Of a stretch of 11,314 nt of DNA, positions 6,020 to 11,314 are shown piece after piece. A program made the translations under genes and the position numbers. Location of the stretch: contig QMRV01000060.1 of assembly GCA_003649445.1 (NCBI GenBank), positions 1-11,314 of the forward strand. Direction: 5' to 3'. The first letter of the stretch is position 1. The number at the start of each line of letters is the position of its first letter. This DNA comes from Thermoprotei archaeon (GTDB lineage: Archaea > Thermoproteota > Thermoprotei > Thermofilales > B15-G2). The notes below the pieces were generated by a model. That model saw nothing but the letters and a program-made list of their open reading frames with translations. It ran no database searches and had not been told where the DNA came from.

Positions 6020-6224
6020 TTCCCCTCACCTCGAGCTGCTTCAATAGTTCTTCGCGTAGAAGCTCCAGACCATTTCTTATCAAAAGGTCTTCAGTAATAC
6101 GCTCACCGAGGAGGAGACGCTTACCGCCGTGAAGTCTAACAGCAAGATCCATTACTTCCCTGAGCAACAAATAGGTTTCAGTTTTCAACGCTACTCTAAC
6201 ATACTTCTTTTTACCGTAACCCAA
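6012..6224 (-). CDS. Ribbon-helix-helix-like small DNA-binding protein
   Basis: 70 residues. Strand K7-Y-V-R-V-A-L13, helix 14-31, a basic loop H32-G-G-K-R, then helix T44-E-D-L-L-I-R-N-G-L-E-L-L-R: the beta-alpha-alpha layout of CopG/Arc-type repressors, with a longer loop than usual. First gene of the operon, so an autoregulator is plausible. The start is a TTG: an in-frame stop lies three codons upstream, and GGTGAGG four bases before the TTG is a strong Shine-Dalgarno sequence. Annotators may choose another start, since the first ATG upstream is out of frame. Confidence 0.65.
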   Translation of the reverse strand: MGYGKKKYVRVALKTETYLLLREVMDLAVRLHGGKRLLLGERITEDLLIRNGLELLREELLKQLEVRGNE

Positions 6225-6250
6225 GACTCCTCACCCCCATAAACACACCT

Positions 6251-6258
6251 CTTATAAA
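6251..6258 (-). promoter_or_regulatory. TATA box of the five-gene operon (promoter family B)
   Basis: TTTATAAG within CTGATTTATAAG on the minus strand, centred about 30 bp before the TTG at 6224. GGTG and GGGGGTG follow downstream. The 12-base CTGATTTATAAG recurs exactly in the primase promoter. Confidence 0.65.
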
Positions 6259-6319
6259 TCAGCACAATAGCACAAATGAGGAGAAAACGTGAACTCCGCA
6301 TAAAGTTGATAAAAAACAC

Positions 6320-6345
6320 ATTATTCAATAATCATCCAAGATGAT
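6320..6345. repeat. Two overlapping short inverted repeats
   Basis: ATTATT-C-AATAAT (6320-6332) overlaps ATCATC-CAA-GATGAT (6331-6345). Both have perfect 6-bp arms. The overlap means that only one hairpin could form at a time. Possible repressor site or origin element about 100 bp upstream of the ribbon-helix-helix gene. Confidence 0.5.
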
Positions 6346-6401
6346 AACAGTACTTAACATGTGTAAGTGTGCTTTAAGGAAACCAGCGTACTACTAATAA
6401 T

Positions 6402-6411
6402 ATAATATTAT
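6402..6411. repeat. AT-only palindrome
   Basis: ATAATATTAT is self-complementary and lies in an all-AT run from about 6394 to 6411. This is an easily melted stretch; it may matter if the region is an origin. Confidence 0.35.
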
Positions 6412-6529
6412 GGGGGTGTGTATGTGTAAGTAGAAGTATTTGCCGATAAAAAGTACATTTAAACAACTCCACATTACGTGTGCAATTAGGTAATATGAAC
6501 TTCCTACATAGAATTTAACACTTAGTAAC

Positions 6530-6538
6530 TATTTAAAG
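6530..6538 (+). promoter_or_regulatory. Possible upstream TATA box
   Basis: TATTTAAAG is a good archaeal TATA sequence that would start RNA near 6560, about 80 bases before the amidotransferase ATG. It may be a second promoter or that of a small RNA. A 6-bp inverted repeat (GACTAA 6556, TTAGTC 6575) would lie at the RNA's 5' end. Confidence 0.3.
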
Positions 6539-6599
6539 CGAAAATTTTCCGCCTAGACTAACTAGCAGTATGGTTTAGTCGGATATTCAATTCGGTAAG

Positions 6600-6607
6600 T
6601 AAATATT
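6600..6607 (+). promoter_or_regulatory. TATA-like box of the amidotransferase gene (promoter family C)
   Basis: TAAATATT, about 36 bp before the ATG at 6640, gives a short leader of about ten bases. The same octamer precedes the gene at 7748. The region over the start, 6625-6648, is almost identical to 7734-7756. Confidence 0.5.
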
Positions 6608-6639
6608 GAAGCCTAAGTGTATTCTATTTTAGTGAGAAT

Positions 6640-7698
6640 ATGTGTGAGCTTTTAGCCCTATGTTTTAATTTGCCGGTGAGTCCTAGGATTTCGTTTAAGG
6701 GATTTAGGGTTCGGGGGAGACGTAATCCTGATGGATGGGGACTTGCATTTTACCCTGATAACTCTGCTGTAGTGTTTAAGGAGCCTTTAACTGCTACCGA
6801 AAGCCGCTTAGCCAGCTTCATAGAAAACTATGAGTTAATTAAGTCTAAGATTTTTATAGGTCATGTTAGGCTTGCTAGTCGTGGTGAATTAAGCTACCGG
6901 AATACACATCCCTTTAAGAGAGAACTTTTTGGGAAAGACTATGTGTTCGCGCATAATGGGACGTTGCACGGCTATCGGGAGCTAGAGTTGGGTAGGTTTA
7001 AGCCTCTTGGTGAAACAGACTCAGAGTACATTTTCTGCTACCTCCTCAACCGAATAGAGAAAAGAAAAATATTCGAGTGGAGGAGAAGCGACTTCGACTG
7101 GCTTGCGGGGCTTCTAGCTGAAGTAAACAACTACGGCTACCTCAACTGTATTTTCTCTAATGGCGAATATTTGTTCTGCTACTACGATAAAACAGGCTAT
7201 AATGGGCTGTGTTTGCTTCACCGTAAGCCGCCTTACGGTAGAATTAGAGTGAAATTAGCGGATAGAGACTGGGAAGTAAATCTAGTATTTGAAAAAGACT
7301 CTAGAGAACGAGGATACGTTGTGGCGACAAGACCGCTGACCAATGAAATGTGGGAATGCTTCCTCCCAGGAGAACTAATAGTGTTTAAGAACGGTGAAAT
7401 AGTTTACTCGAATAAAAGAAGACCAGAGGAAATAGAGCCTAAAATACCCTCGGGAATAGAATTAGAGATTCTCCGAGTAGTTAAGAGAGCTCCTCATAGA
7501 GTGAGTTTAAGAGAAATAGCATTAAAACTGAATCTTCCATTAGAAGAAGTAAAGAAAAGCATCTTCTCACTACTATGTAAGGGGTATTTGAGGCAAGATA
7601 GAAGAGATCGCGTTAAATGGCATCACCCTGAAGCAACATTCTTCACGAATAAGTCTAAAAGAAAAGAAATAGAGAAGTTGCTTAAGAGTCCTGAGTAA
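6640..7698 (+). CDS. YafJ-type class II glutamine amidotransferase with C-terminal winged helix
   Basis: Ntn-hydrolase domain that releases ammonia from glutamine; the acceptor substrate is unknown for this family. After Met removal Cys2 becomes the N-terminal nucleophile (M-C-E-L-L). Other matches to E. coli YafJ as I recall it: D31-G-W-G, G74-H-V-R77, N88-T-H-P-F-x-R-E-L, H105-N-G, and G124-E-T-D-S-E with F132-C-x-L-L. The domain covers about 1-258, near the usual YafJ length (about 255). The extra 94 residues (L275-E-I-L-R-V-V to K326, S289-L-R-E-I-A-L-K-L helix-turn-helix, K314-G-Y-L-R wing) look like a winged helix, so enzyme and DNA-binding modules are fused. It may act as an amidotransferase-linked regulator or bind the promoter it shares with the next gene; this is inference. 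No synthetase partner is adjacent. Confidence 0.88.
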   Translation: MCELLALCFNLPVSPRISFKGFRVRGRRNPDGWGLAFYPDNSAVVFKEPLTATESRLASFIENYELIKSKIFIGHVRLASRGELSYRNTHPFKRELFGKDYVFAHNGTLHGYRELELGRFKPLGETDSEYIFCYLLNRIEKRKIFEWRRSDFDWLAGLLAEVNNYGYLNCIFSNGEYLFCYYDKTGYNGLCLLHRKPPYGRIRVKLADRDWEVNLVFEKDSRERGYVVATRPLTNEMWECFLPGELIVFKNGEIVYSNKRRPEEIEPKIPSGIELEILRVVKRAPHRVSLREIALKLNLPLEEVKKSIFSLLCKGYLRQDRRDRVKWHHPEATFFTNKSKRKEIEKLLKSPE

Positions 7699-7714
7699 TT
7701 GTAGTGAATACCGC

Positions 7715-7722
7715 TAAATATT
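7715..7722 (+). promoter_or_regulatory. TATA-like box of the glycosylase-like gene (promoter family C)
   Basis: TAAATATT centred about 29 bp upstream of the ATG at 7748, in the 49-bp gap after the amidotransferase gene. It suggests a separate, nearly leaderless transcript in addition to read-through. Confidence 0.5.
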
Positions 7723-7747
7723 CATTTTACTAGTATTTTATGAGAAT

Positions 7748-8269
7748 ATGTGTGAGAAAAGATACGAGGATATTATTGAAGATCTTCGCGAGAAGTATAG
7801 GCCTAAAGAAATAAGGGTTCTTTTTGTAGCAGAGTCTCCTCCTAAACCCAGTGACACGCAGGAAGTAAGGTTCTTTTATAATAAGAATACTGTGCTATAC
7901 TATGCTACCTTTATAGCATTCCATAGAGTCTATAGTATAAAAGAAGAAGAATTTCTCACTATGTTTCAGAAGTTAGGCTGCTATCTTTATGACTTGTTGC
8001 CGGCAGGACGAAGCTGGAGAGGCGTAGGAGTAGATGAGAGAAATAGAGCATTAGATAAGCTCAGTAGATTTGTTAGAGGAAATAAGCCGAGGCTTATTGT
8101 AGTTGTTTTTAAAAGTAGGATAGCGAGAGTTATTGAAAAGAAGCTCAAAGACTATAATGTAAAGTCTCTGTATTTTCCTACACAGAGAAACATTGATAAG
8201 TATGTTGAAGGCTTAGAAGAAGTATTAAGTGATGCGATAGCTAATAATATTTTGCCGAGAACCTTGTAA
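7748..8269 (+). CDS. Uracil-DNA-glycosylase-fold-like protein (weak match)
   Basis: 173 residues. R23-V-L-F-V-A-E-S-P-P32 followed by F42-F-Y-N-K-N-T-V-L-Y, then L76-G-C-Y-L-Y-D-L-L-P85, K113-P-R-L-I-V-V-V, and L141-Y-F-P-T-Q-R-N. A V-x-E-x-P-P loop after the first strand and a late P-x-x-x-N segment recall the uracil-DNA glycosylase superfamily and a group of uncharacterised archaeal proteins of similar size. I cannot identify a catalytic Asp/Asn with confidence, so enzymatic activity is unproven. It starts M-C-E like the preceding protein, but the later sequence is unrelated; the shared start comes from the duplicated promoter/start DNA. It ends 5 bp from the convergent helicase gene. Confidence 0.6.
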   Translation: MCEKRYEDIIEDLREKYRPKEIRVLFVAESPPKPSDTQEVRFFYNKNTVLYYATFIAFHRVYSIKEEEFLTMFQKLGCYLYDLLPAGRSWRGVGVDERNRALDKLSRFVRGNKPRLIVVVFKSRIARVIEKKLKDYNVKSLYFPTQRNIDKYVEGLEEVLSDAIANNILPRTL

Positions 8270-8274
8270 ACTGG

Positions 8275-9531
8275 CTACTCTAATGGTTTTCTTGTTGTTT
8301 TCTTGAGGTATTCTTGTGGTATTGTTGTATGTAGTGCATGGTAACTTCTTCTATCCAATAGTACTATTACATGTGTTTTGCTTCTTTTTCGATTGCTTCT
8401 GAAGTATGATTGCGTGTTTACTGCATTGTTTAGTAGTTTGAAGTACTCTATATCCTTTTCAACTATTGTTCTAAGTACTAGTGGGTTCAAGGGCTTTGTT
8501 TCGAGTGGGTACTGGTAGAAGCAGAATACTATGTCTGTGTCTGGTAGAGATATTCCGCGGTACCATTTTCCTCTAGTAGTCCAAATATATACTTCTGCTG
8601 CACGAGGCTTTTTATCATAGTAGTCGGAAGTTACTTTAAAGGAAGCCTCCATGTACTCGTGTAGTATTTTTGTTAAAGTGTAGTTTCTTGAAGCAATACC
8701 TATCTTCCTGAATTTACACGAATATTCTTTAATTGTTTTCAGTACTGTGGGTAGCCATTCGTCTTTTTCGCTCCATTTTAGTGTCTTGCGGCTCCAGAGA
8801 ATAATGTCTTTGAATTCTGATTTAATGTAAATTGTTGTGCACGGAGTATTTTCTGGTAGAGGCATTAGCTCTAGTAGTTCTGGGGGAAGCGTGGCTGAGA
8901 CGAGGAAAGTGATTCTAGTTAAGGGTACTATTGGCTTGAAGTAGACGTATTTTCCGAAGCGGAAACAGTTTTTCGCGAGCCTCTTGACTACTTTTCTTGT
9001 CAGGGGGTCTCCTGTGCGCCAGAGTTCTTTTAGCTTACTGTACTCGCATACTATGCTCCACTGGTCGAATAAGGAGTCTGCTTCATCTATGATCAGCAAA
9101 GTGTTTTGGAAGGCTCTGGGCGCTGCCGTATATAGTACTAGTAGCATTTTGTGAGTTAAAGCGAATAGTCCTCTACTGCTTTTAATGAAGTTTTTAAACG
9201 CTTCTTTGAACTCACAGGTTTTCTGGCAACCTCTACATATTCTGGCGCACGCTACTAGGTAGTCTACTGTGTCTTCGGCTTCAATGTATTTTACTGCGGG
9301 GCATACTTCGTCTCGGCTCTTGATTACTTCCATGCCGTACTGTTTTGCCCAGTAGTTTCTAAGCGATCTTAGTGGTGCCGCGTAGACTACTTTAGCTAAA
9401 TTAGAGTAAAGCACAGTATTCGCCAGTGTAGTCCTAGTTTTTCCTCCACCGGGAAGCCCCTTGACTACTGCGAGCCTTCTGTTATTATCTGAGGAAAGCC
9501 TGAATAGTAGCTCGAACTCTAGCTCTATCAT
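8275..9531 (-). CDS. SF2 DNA helicase of XPD/DinG type with cysteine cluster
   Basis: 418 residues. Walker A is G25-L-P-G-G-G-K-T32; motif II is D149-E-A-D152; motif III is S212-A-T214; motif V is R320-G-K-W-Y-R-G-I-S-L-P-D (320-331); motif VI is Q374-S-Y-F-R378-S-N-R381, matching Q-x-x-G-R-x-x-R except for Phe in place of Gly. Between Ia and II lie C77, C95, C99, C102 and C106, placed where XPD-type helicases hold a 4Fe-4S cluster; T126-H127-K-M-L-L then resembles the XPD N-H-x-x-L segment. It probably unwinds DNA ahead of the primase-polymerase. At 418 aa it is shorter than cellular XPD (about 550 or more), lacking much of the arch region. Its ATG overlaps the primase stop (ATGA), so the two are coupled. 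Confidence 0.88.
   Translation of the reverse strand: MIELEFELLFRLSSDNNRRLAVVKGLPGGGKTRTTLANTVLYSNLAKVVYAAPLRSLRNYWAKQYGMEVIKSRDEVCPAVKYIEAEDTVDYLVACARICRGCQKTCEFKEAFKNFIKSSRGLFALTHKMLLVLYTAAPRAFQNTLLIIDEADSLFDQWSIVCEYSKLKELWRTGDPLTRKVVKRLAKNCFRFGKYVYFKPIVPLTRITFLVSATLPPELLELMPLPENTPCTTIYIKSEFKDIILWSRKTLKWSEKDEWLPTVLKTIKEYSCKFRKIGIASRNYTLTKILHEYMEASFKVTSDYYDKKPRAAEVYIWTTRGKWYRGISLPDTDIVFCFYQYPLETKPLNPLVLRTIVEKDIEYFKLLNNAVNTQSYFRSNRKRSKTHVIVLLDRRSYHALHTTIPQEYLKKTTRKPLE
8279..8330 (+). terminator. Possible T-rich terminator after the glycosylase-like gene
   Basis: A T/G-rich run with repeated TTTT and TTCTTG begins about 10 bp past the stop, inside the end of the convergent helicase gene. It is weaker than the run after the KaiC-like gene. 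Confidence 0.25.
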
Positions 9532-10682
9532 CGAGTCTCTAGCTCGAGTACTGCTTCGAGAAGCTCCAGTATCTTCAAGGGATTGTTTTGTGTAAGTGAA
9601 GACACTTTCTTGACTAAAGTAGATGTGCAGAGAGTTCTTGGAACATATCTTCCGTGGAGACTGTTAGCGACCATTAGGGGACATAGTCCTTTCAGCGCAA
9701 TACTGTATGTGCCTCTAAGTGTATTGTAGTAGAGGTTTCTCGCTGGAGGAGTCTCCATAGAGTACTCTTTGCCGTCTACAGTATACTTTATTCTCGAGCA
9801 AAGCTCTTCTAGCTGCTTAGGAGAAGCTCCAATGAGTCTAAGTCCTCCGAGAAGCTCTACTTCGAGAACTGTGTGAAGTCCCCGAGGCACGCTCGTAGGG
9901 TAAGCAGGATTCTTCAACTCAATAGGCTCACTGGAGTAAAGCTGACTCAAATAATACTCTACACAGCGACCACAACCAACTTCATCACATACAAGCTGAA
10001 ACAACAAGAGAAGCCGGTTCAACGAGAGACCGGAGACGAGCTTCTGTACTGGCTCGGGGACACAATTATATTTAACAGAGCCTTCTGCCGGAGAAACATC
10101 CGCCACGTATCCTTCAACCTCTCCGAGAAGCCACTTTAAGGCTCTGCGATATTTTGATGCCTTACCCGTGTCCCATAAGTCTACTTTAGATAATTTCTCG
10201 TAGACTAGCTCTTCTTCAACACCACTATACTTCAAGTAGAGCCTACTAGGATACGTTATACAGTACCCATAAGTCTTATTATCTAAAAAACCCTTAACAC
10301 CCCTCCACTTCACTAAACTCAAGTCATCTACCTTCAAGGCTACATGAAGCCCGCCCCGAGGAGTCCTTTCTATAAAACAGCCATTAAAGCGATCTAAAAC
10401 CATGTCACCCATCTCCCCAGCAAGCCTGCCCTCAATATCAATCCACATCAACCCATTATTAATACCGGGGACAGCAAGCCCCCCACCTTTCCTGAGAAAA
10501 TTTAGGCTCGCTATAGTTACTTGCCTAGACCTGTAGTCTAGCCTGTACACGAAGCCTCTTGGAATAGTAACAGGCTTCTTCGCTTCAAGCAAAGCCTCTC
10601 TCCTAGAAAACCCGTAGCCAACACCCTTAATAGCGAAAACAAGAAAGCCTCTCTTCCACAGCTCGACACCATAGCGGTACAC
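9528..10682 (-). CDS. Archaeal plasmid/virus primase-polymerase (prim-pol, AEP superfamily)
   Basis: 384 residues from the GTG at 10682. The N-terminus (Y-G-V-E-L-W-K-R-G-F-L-V-F-A-I-K) matches the opening helix and strand of prim-pol domains. G-G-L-A-V-P-G-I-N-N-G-L-M-W-I-D82-I-E84 gives catalytic motif I (D-x-E); T-P-R-G-G-L-H113 gives motif II; D134 before Y-G-Y-C-I-T-Y-P-S may be the motif III Asp. It would prime and extend DNA for replication of the element. The C-terminal 190 residues hold C232-x4-C237-x2-C240 and helical segments, perhaps a primase C-terminal domain. The frame is open to a GTG at 10703, but the TATA box at 10717-10724 would start RNA near 10694, so 10682 is preferred, with GGGGGTG as Shine-Dalgarno. 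First gene of a two-gene operon. Confidence 0.8.
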   Translation of the reverse strand: MYRYGVELWKRGFLVFAIKGVGYGFSRREALLEAKKPVTIPRGFVYRLDYRSRQVTIASLNFLRKGGGLAVPGINNGLMWIDIEGRLAGEMGDMVLDRFNGCFIERTPRGGLHVALKVDDLSLVKWRGVKGFLDNKTYGYCITYPSRLYLKYSGVEEELVYEKLSKVDLWDTGKASKYRRALKWLLGEVEGYVADVSPAEGSVKYNCVPEPVQKLVSGLSLNRLLLLFQLVCDEVGCGRCVEYYLSQLYSSEPIELKNPAYPTSVPRGLHTVLEVELLGGLRLIGASPKQLEELCSRIKYTVDGKEYSMETPPARNLYYNTLRGTYSIALKGLCPLMVANSLHGRYVPRTLCTSTLVKKVSSLTQNNPLKILELLEAVLELETR

Positions 10683-10716
10683 TAGGCTACAGCACCCCCG
10701 CACAAAGAGACCACCC

Positions 10717-10724
10717 CTTATAAA
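10717..10724 (-). promoter_or_regulatory. TATA box of the primase-helicase operon (promoter family B)
   Basis: TTTATAAG in CTGATTTATAAG on the minus strand, followed by GGGTGG and GGGGGTG (10693-10699). It matches the five-gene operon promoter. It forms a perfect inverted pair with the box at 10733-10740. Confidence 0.65.
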
Positions 10725-10732
10725 TCAGGCAA

Positions 10733-10740
10733 TTTATAAG
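10733..10740 (+). promoter_or_regulatory. TATA box of the right-edge membrane-protein gene
   Basis: TTTATAAG, the same octamer as the divergent box, 8 bp away and in the opposite direction. Its expected start point (about 10762) lies after the ATG at 10753, so the ATG at 10774 may be the real start. Confidence 0.55.
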
Positions 10741-10752
10741 CAGAGAAAACAC

Positions 10753-11314
10753 ATGGACACAGTCACTAAAATAATGCTCGTAGCCGGAGTCATAGCACTA
10801 GCAGCCACCCTGATTATAGTCTTCAAGCCGTGGAATTATTCTCGCTGGATGGAATACAATTACATTAAGGCACATGCAGTAGAAATAGCTGAGGCAATCG
10901 AGCTAGGCAAGCCGATTAAACTGAAAACACCAGCATACATAAACAATACTACAATAGAAATAAAAATAACGTTACCAAACGAAAAACCATTAACAATAAA
11001 ACTAAACTACTCAAAAATAATACTAAAAACAAACATACAAACACAAGCAATAATAAGGGGACGAAACACGACATGGGCTAACAAACCATTAACATGCGTA
11101 TACCAAGTAGGCTCAAAAATCATAATAGACCCTAAGCCCATAGTCAACTACACAGTTGGCAAAGAATACAACCAAACAATATACATAGTAACAGTAACAT
11201 TATTCAAAATACCGTATACAAGCATTAGAGAAAATACAATAATATATTTTTCTAAAATAGAAAAACAAGAATACATGAGAACATATTCGTACTCAGAAAA
11301 ATCACTACTTTATA
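10753..11314 (+). CDS. Membrane-anchored, sequon-rich surface protein (3' end outside window)
   Basis: At least 187 residues, open to the window edge with no stop, so partial. One hydrophobic segment (about 7-24) is followed by a polar, beta-rich region with seven N-glycosylation sequons (at N28, N64, N65, N85, N105, N132, N140), as expected of an archaeal surface or virion protein facing outward. No family was recognised. Residues 39-107 (A-x3-I-A-E-A-I-E, then I-N-N-T-T-I-E-I-K-I) parallel the membrane protein at the left edge. The start may be ATG 10753 or ATG 10774 (eighth codon); promoter spacing favours the second, and the hydrophobic segment is kept either way. The coding strand is markedly A-rich and T-poor from about 10960 on, unlike the neighbouring genes. 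Confidence 0.75.
   Translation, partial: MDTVTKIMLVAGVIALAATLIIVFKPWNYSRWMEYNYIKAHAVEIAEAIELGKPIKLKTPAYINNTTIEIKITLPNEKPLTIKLNYSKIILKTNIQTQAIIRGRNTTWANKPLTCVYQVGSKIIIDPKPIVNYTVGKEYNQTIYIVTVTLFKIPYTSIRENTIIYFSKIEKQEYMRTYSYSEKSLLY

Larger units (their letters stand above)
6259..6599. other. Gene-free AT-rich region with short palindromes
   Basis: No ORF of useful length, tRNA or CRISPR is seen here. It holds two overlapping inverted repeats (6320-6345), an AT palindrome (6402-6411), a GAAAATTTTC palindrome (6540-6549), ATGTGTAAGT twice (about 6359 and 6421), and further TATA-like boxes. It is the longest intergenic space in the window and lies between divergent operons. It could be a regulatory region, a replication origin, or hold a small RNA; none of these can be decided from the sequence. 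Confidence 0.5.

Noticed and set aside
5325..6047. Two Ser/Leu-rich plus-strand frames opposite the OB-like gene
   Set aside because: Low-complexity Ser/Leu translation is the usual complement of a Lys/Glu-rich gene on the other strand; the minus-strand gene fits the overlapped operon.
6359..6397. Mini-ORF starting M-C-K-C (12 codons) in the gene-free region
   Set aside because: It is too short, has no Shine-Dalgarno and no suitably placed TATA box; Cys-x-Cys alone is not evidence.
6540..6600. Possible tRNA fragment or attachment site around the GACTAA/TTAGTC inverted repeat
   Set aside because: No T-arm GGTTCRAATCC-like sequence, no acceptor pairing, and only one 6-bp stem can be formed.
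9873..10139. Plus-strand frame of 88 codons inside the primase gene
   Set aside because: It lies wholly antisense to the coding frame of the prim-pol C-terminal part, has no promoter or ribosome site, and its composition fits a shadow frame.

Overview
The window looks like part of an integrated plasmid or virus-like element from a hyperthermophilic archaeon, probably of the Thermoproteota (crenarchaeal) group. The clues are strong TATA boxes about 26-29 bp upstream of start codons (leaderless or nearly leaderless mRNAs), frequent GTG and TTG starts, Lys/Glu/Ile-rich proteins, and a set of typical archaeal mobile-element genes: an archaeo-eukaryotic-type primase-polymerase, an Fe-S-type SF2 helicase, a Cas4-like nuclease, a serine recombinase, a KaiC/RadA-like ATPase, and several small winged-helix or ribbon-helix-helix proteins. 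There is no rRNA, tRNA or CRISPR array. The host lineage cannot be fixed from sequence alone.

Left part (about 1-3443). Reading leftward are a Cas4-like Fe-S nuclease, a winged-helix protein of unknown role, and a small sequon-containing membrane-anchored protein. Divergent from these, reading rightward, are two small winged-helix proteins that appear to be paralogues of each other. A leftward stand-alone serine recombinase follows, then a 150-bp promoter region.

Middle part (3444-6639). A rightward single-domain KaiC-like ATPase converges on a leftward five-gene operon with overlapping start and stop codons (6224 to 4170). The operon encodes a ribbon-helix-helix-like protein, a protein with a beta-rich possibly OB-like core and a SHOCT-like tail, a short coiled-coil protein, a small helical protein, and a zinc-ribbon protein with an RNase H fold whose catalytic residues are mostly replaced. 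Upstream of this operon is the longest gene-free stretch (6225-6639), which is AT-rich and has several small palindromes.

Right part (6640-11314). Rightward are a YafJ-type class II glutamine amidotransferase carrying an extra C-terminal winged helix, and a small protein resembling the uracil-DNA-glycosylase fold. Leftward is a primase-polymerase/helicase pair, the best candidate for the replication module. At the right edge a membrane-anchored, sequon-rich protein runs off the window; it resembles the small membrane protein at the left edge.

The most striking structure is regulatory. The promoter/start regions fall into at least three families, each repeated within the window: (A) TTTTTAAG-like TATA, GGTGR, then GGGTGRGCTCGA across the GTG start (Cas4-like, first winged-helix and KaiC-like genes); (B) CTGATTTATAAG followed by GGTG and GGGGGTG (the five-gene operon and the primase operon); (C) TAAATATT then TATTTTA(G) plus TGAGAATATGTGTGAG across the ATG (amidotransferase and glycosylase-like genes). 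This suggests that unlinked transcription units are co-regulated in groups. Several proteins here (inactivated RNase H, OB-like protein, coiled-coil protein, Cas4-like nuclease, KaiC-like ATPase) could belong to a DNA-processing system not described under these names; that link is inference.
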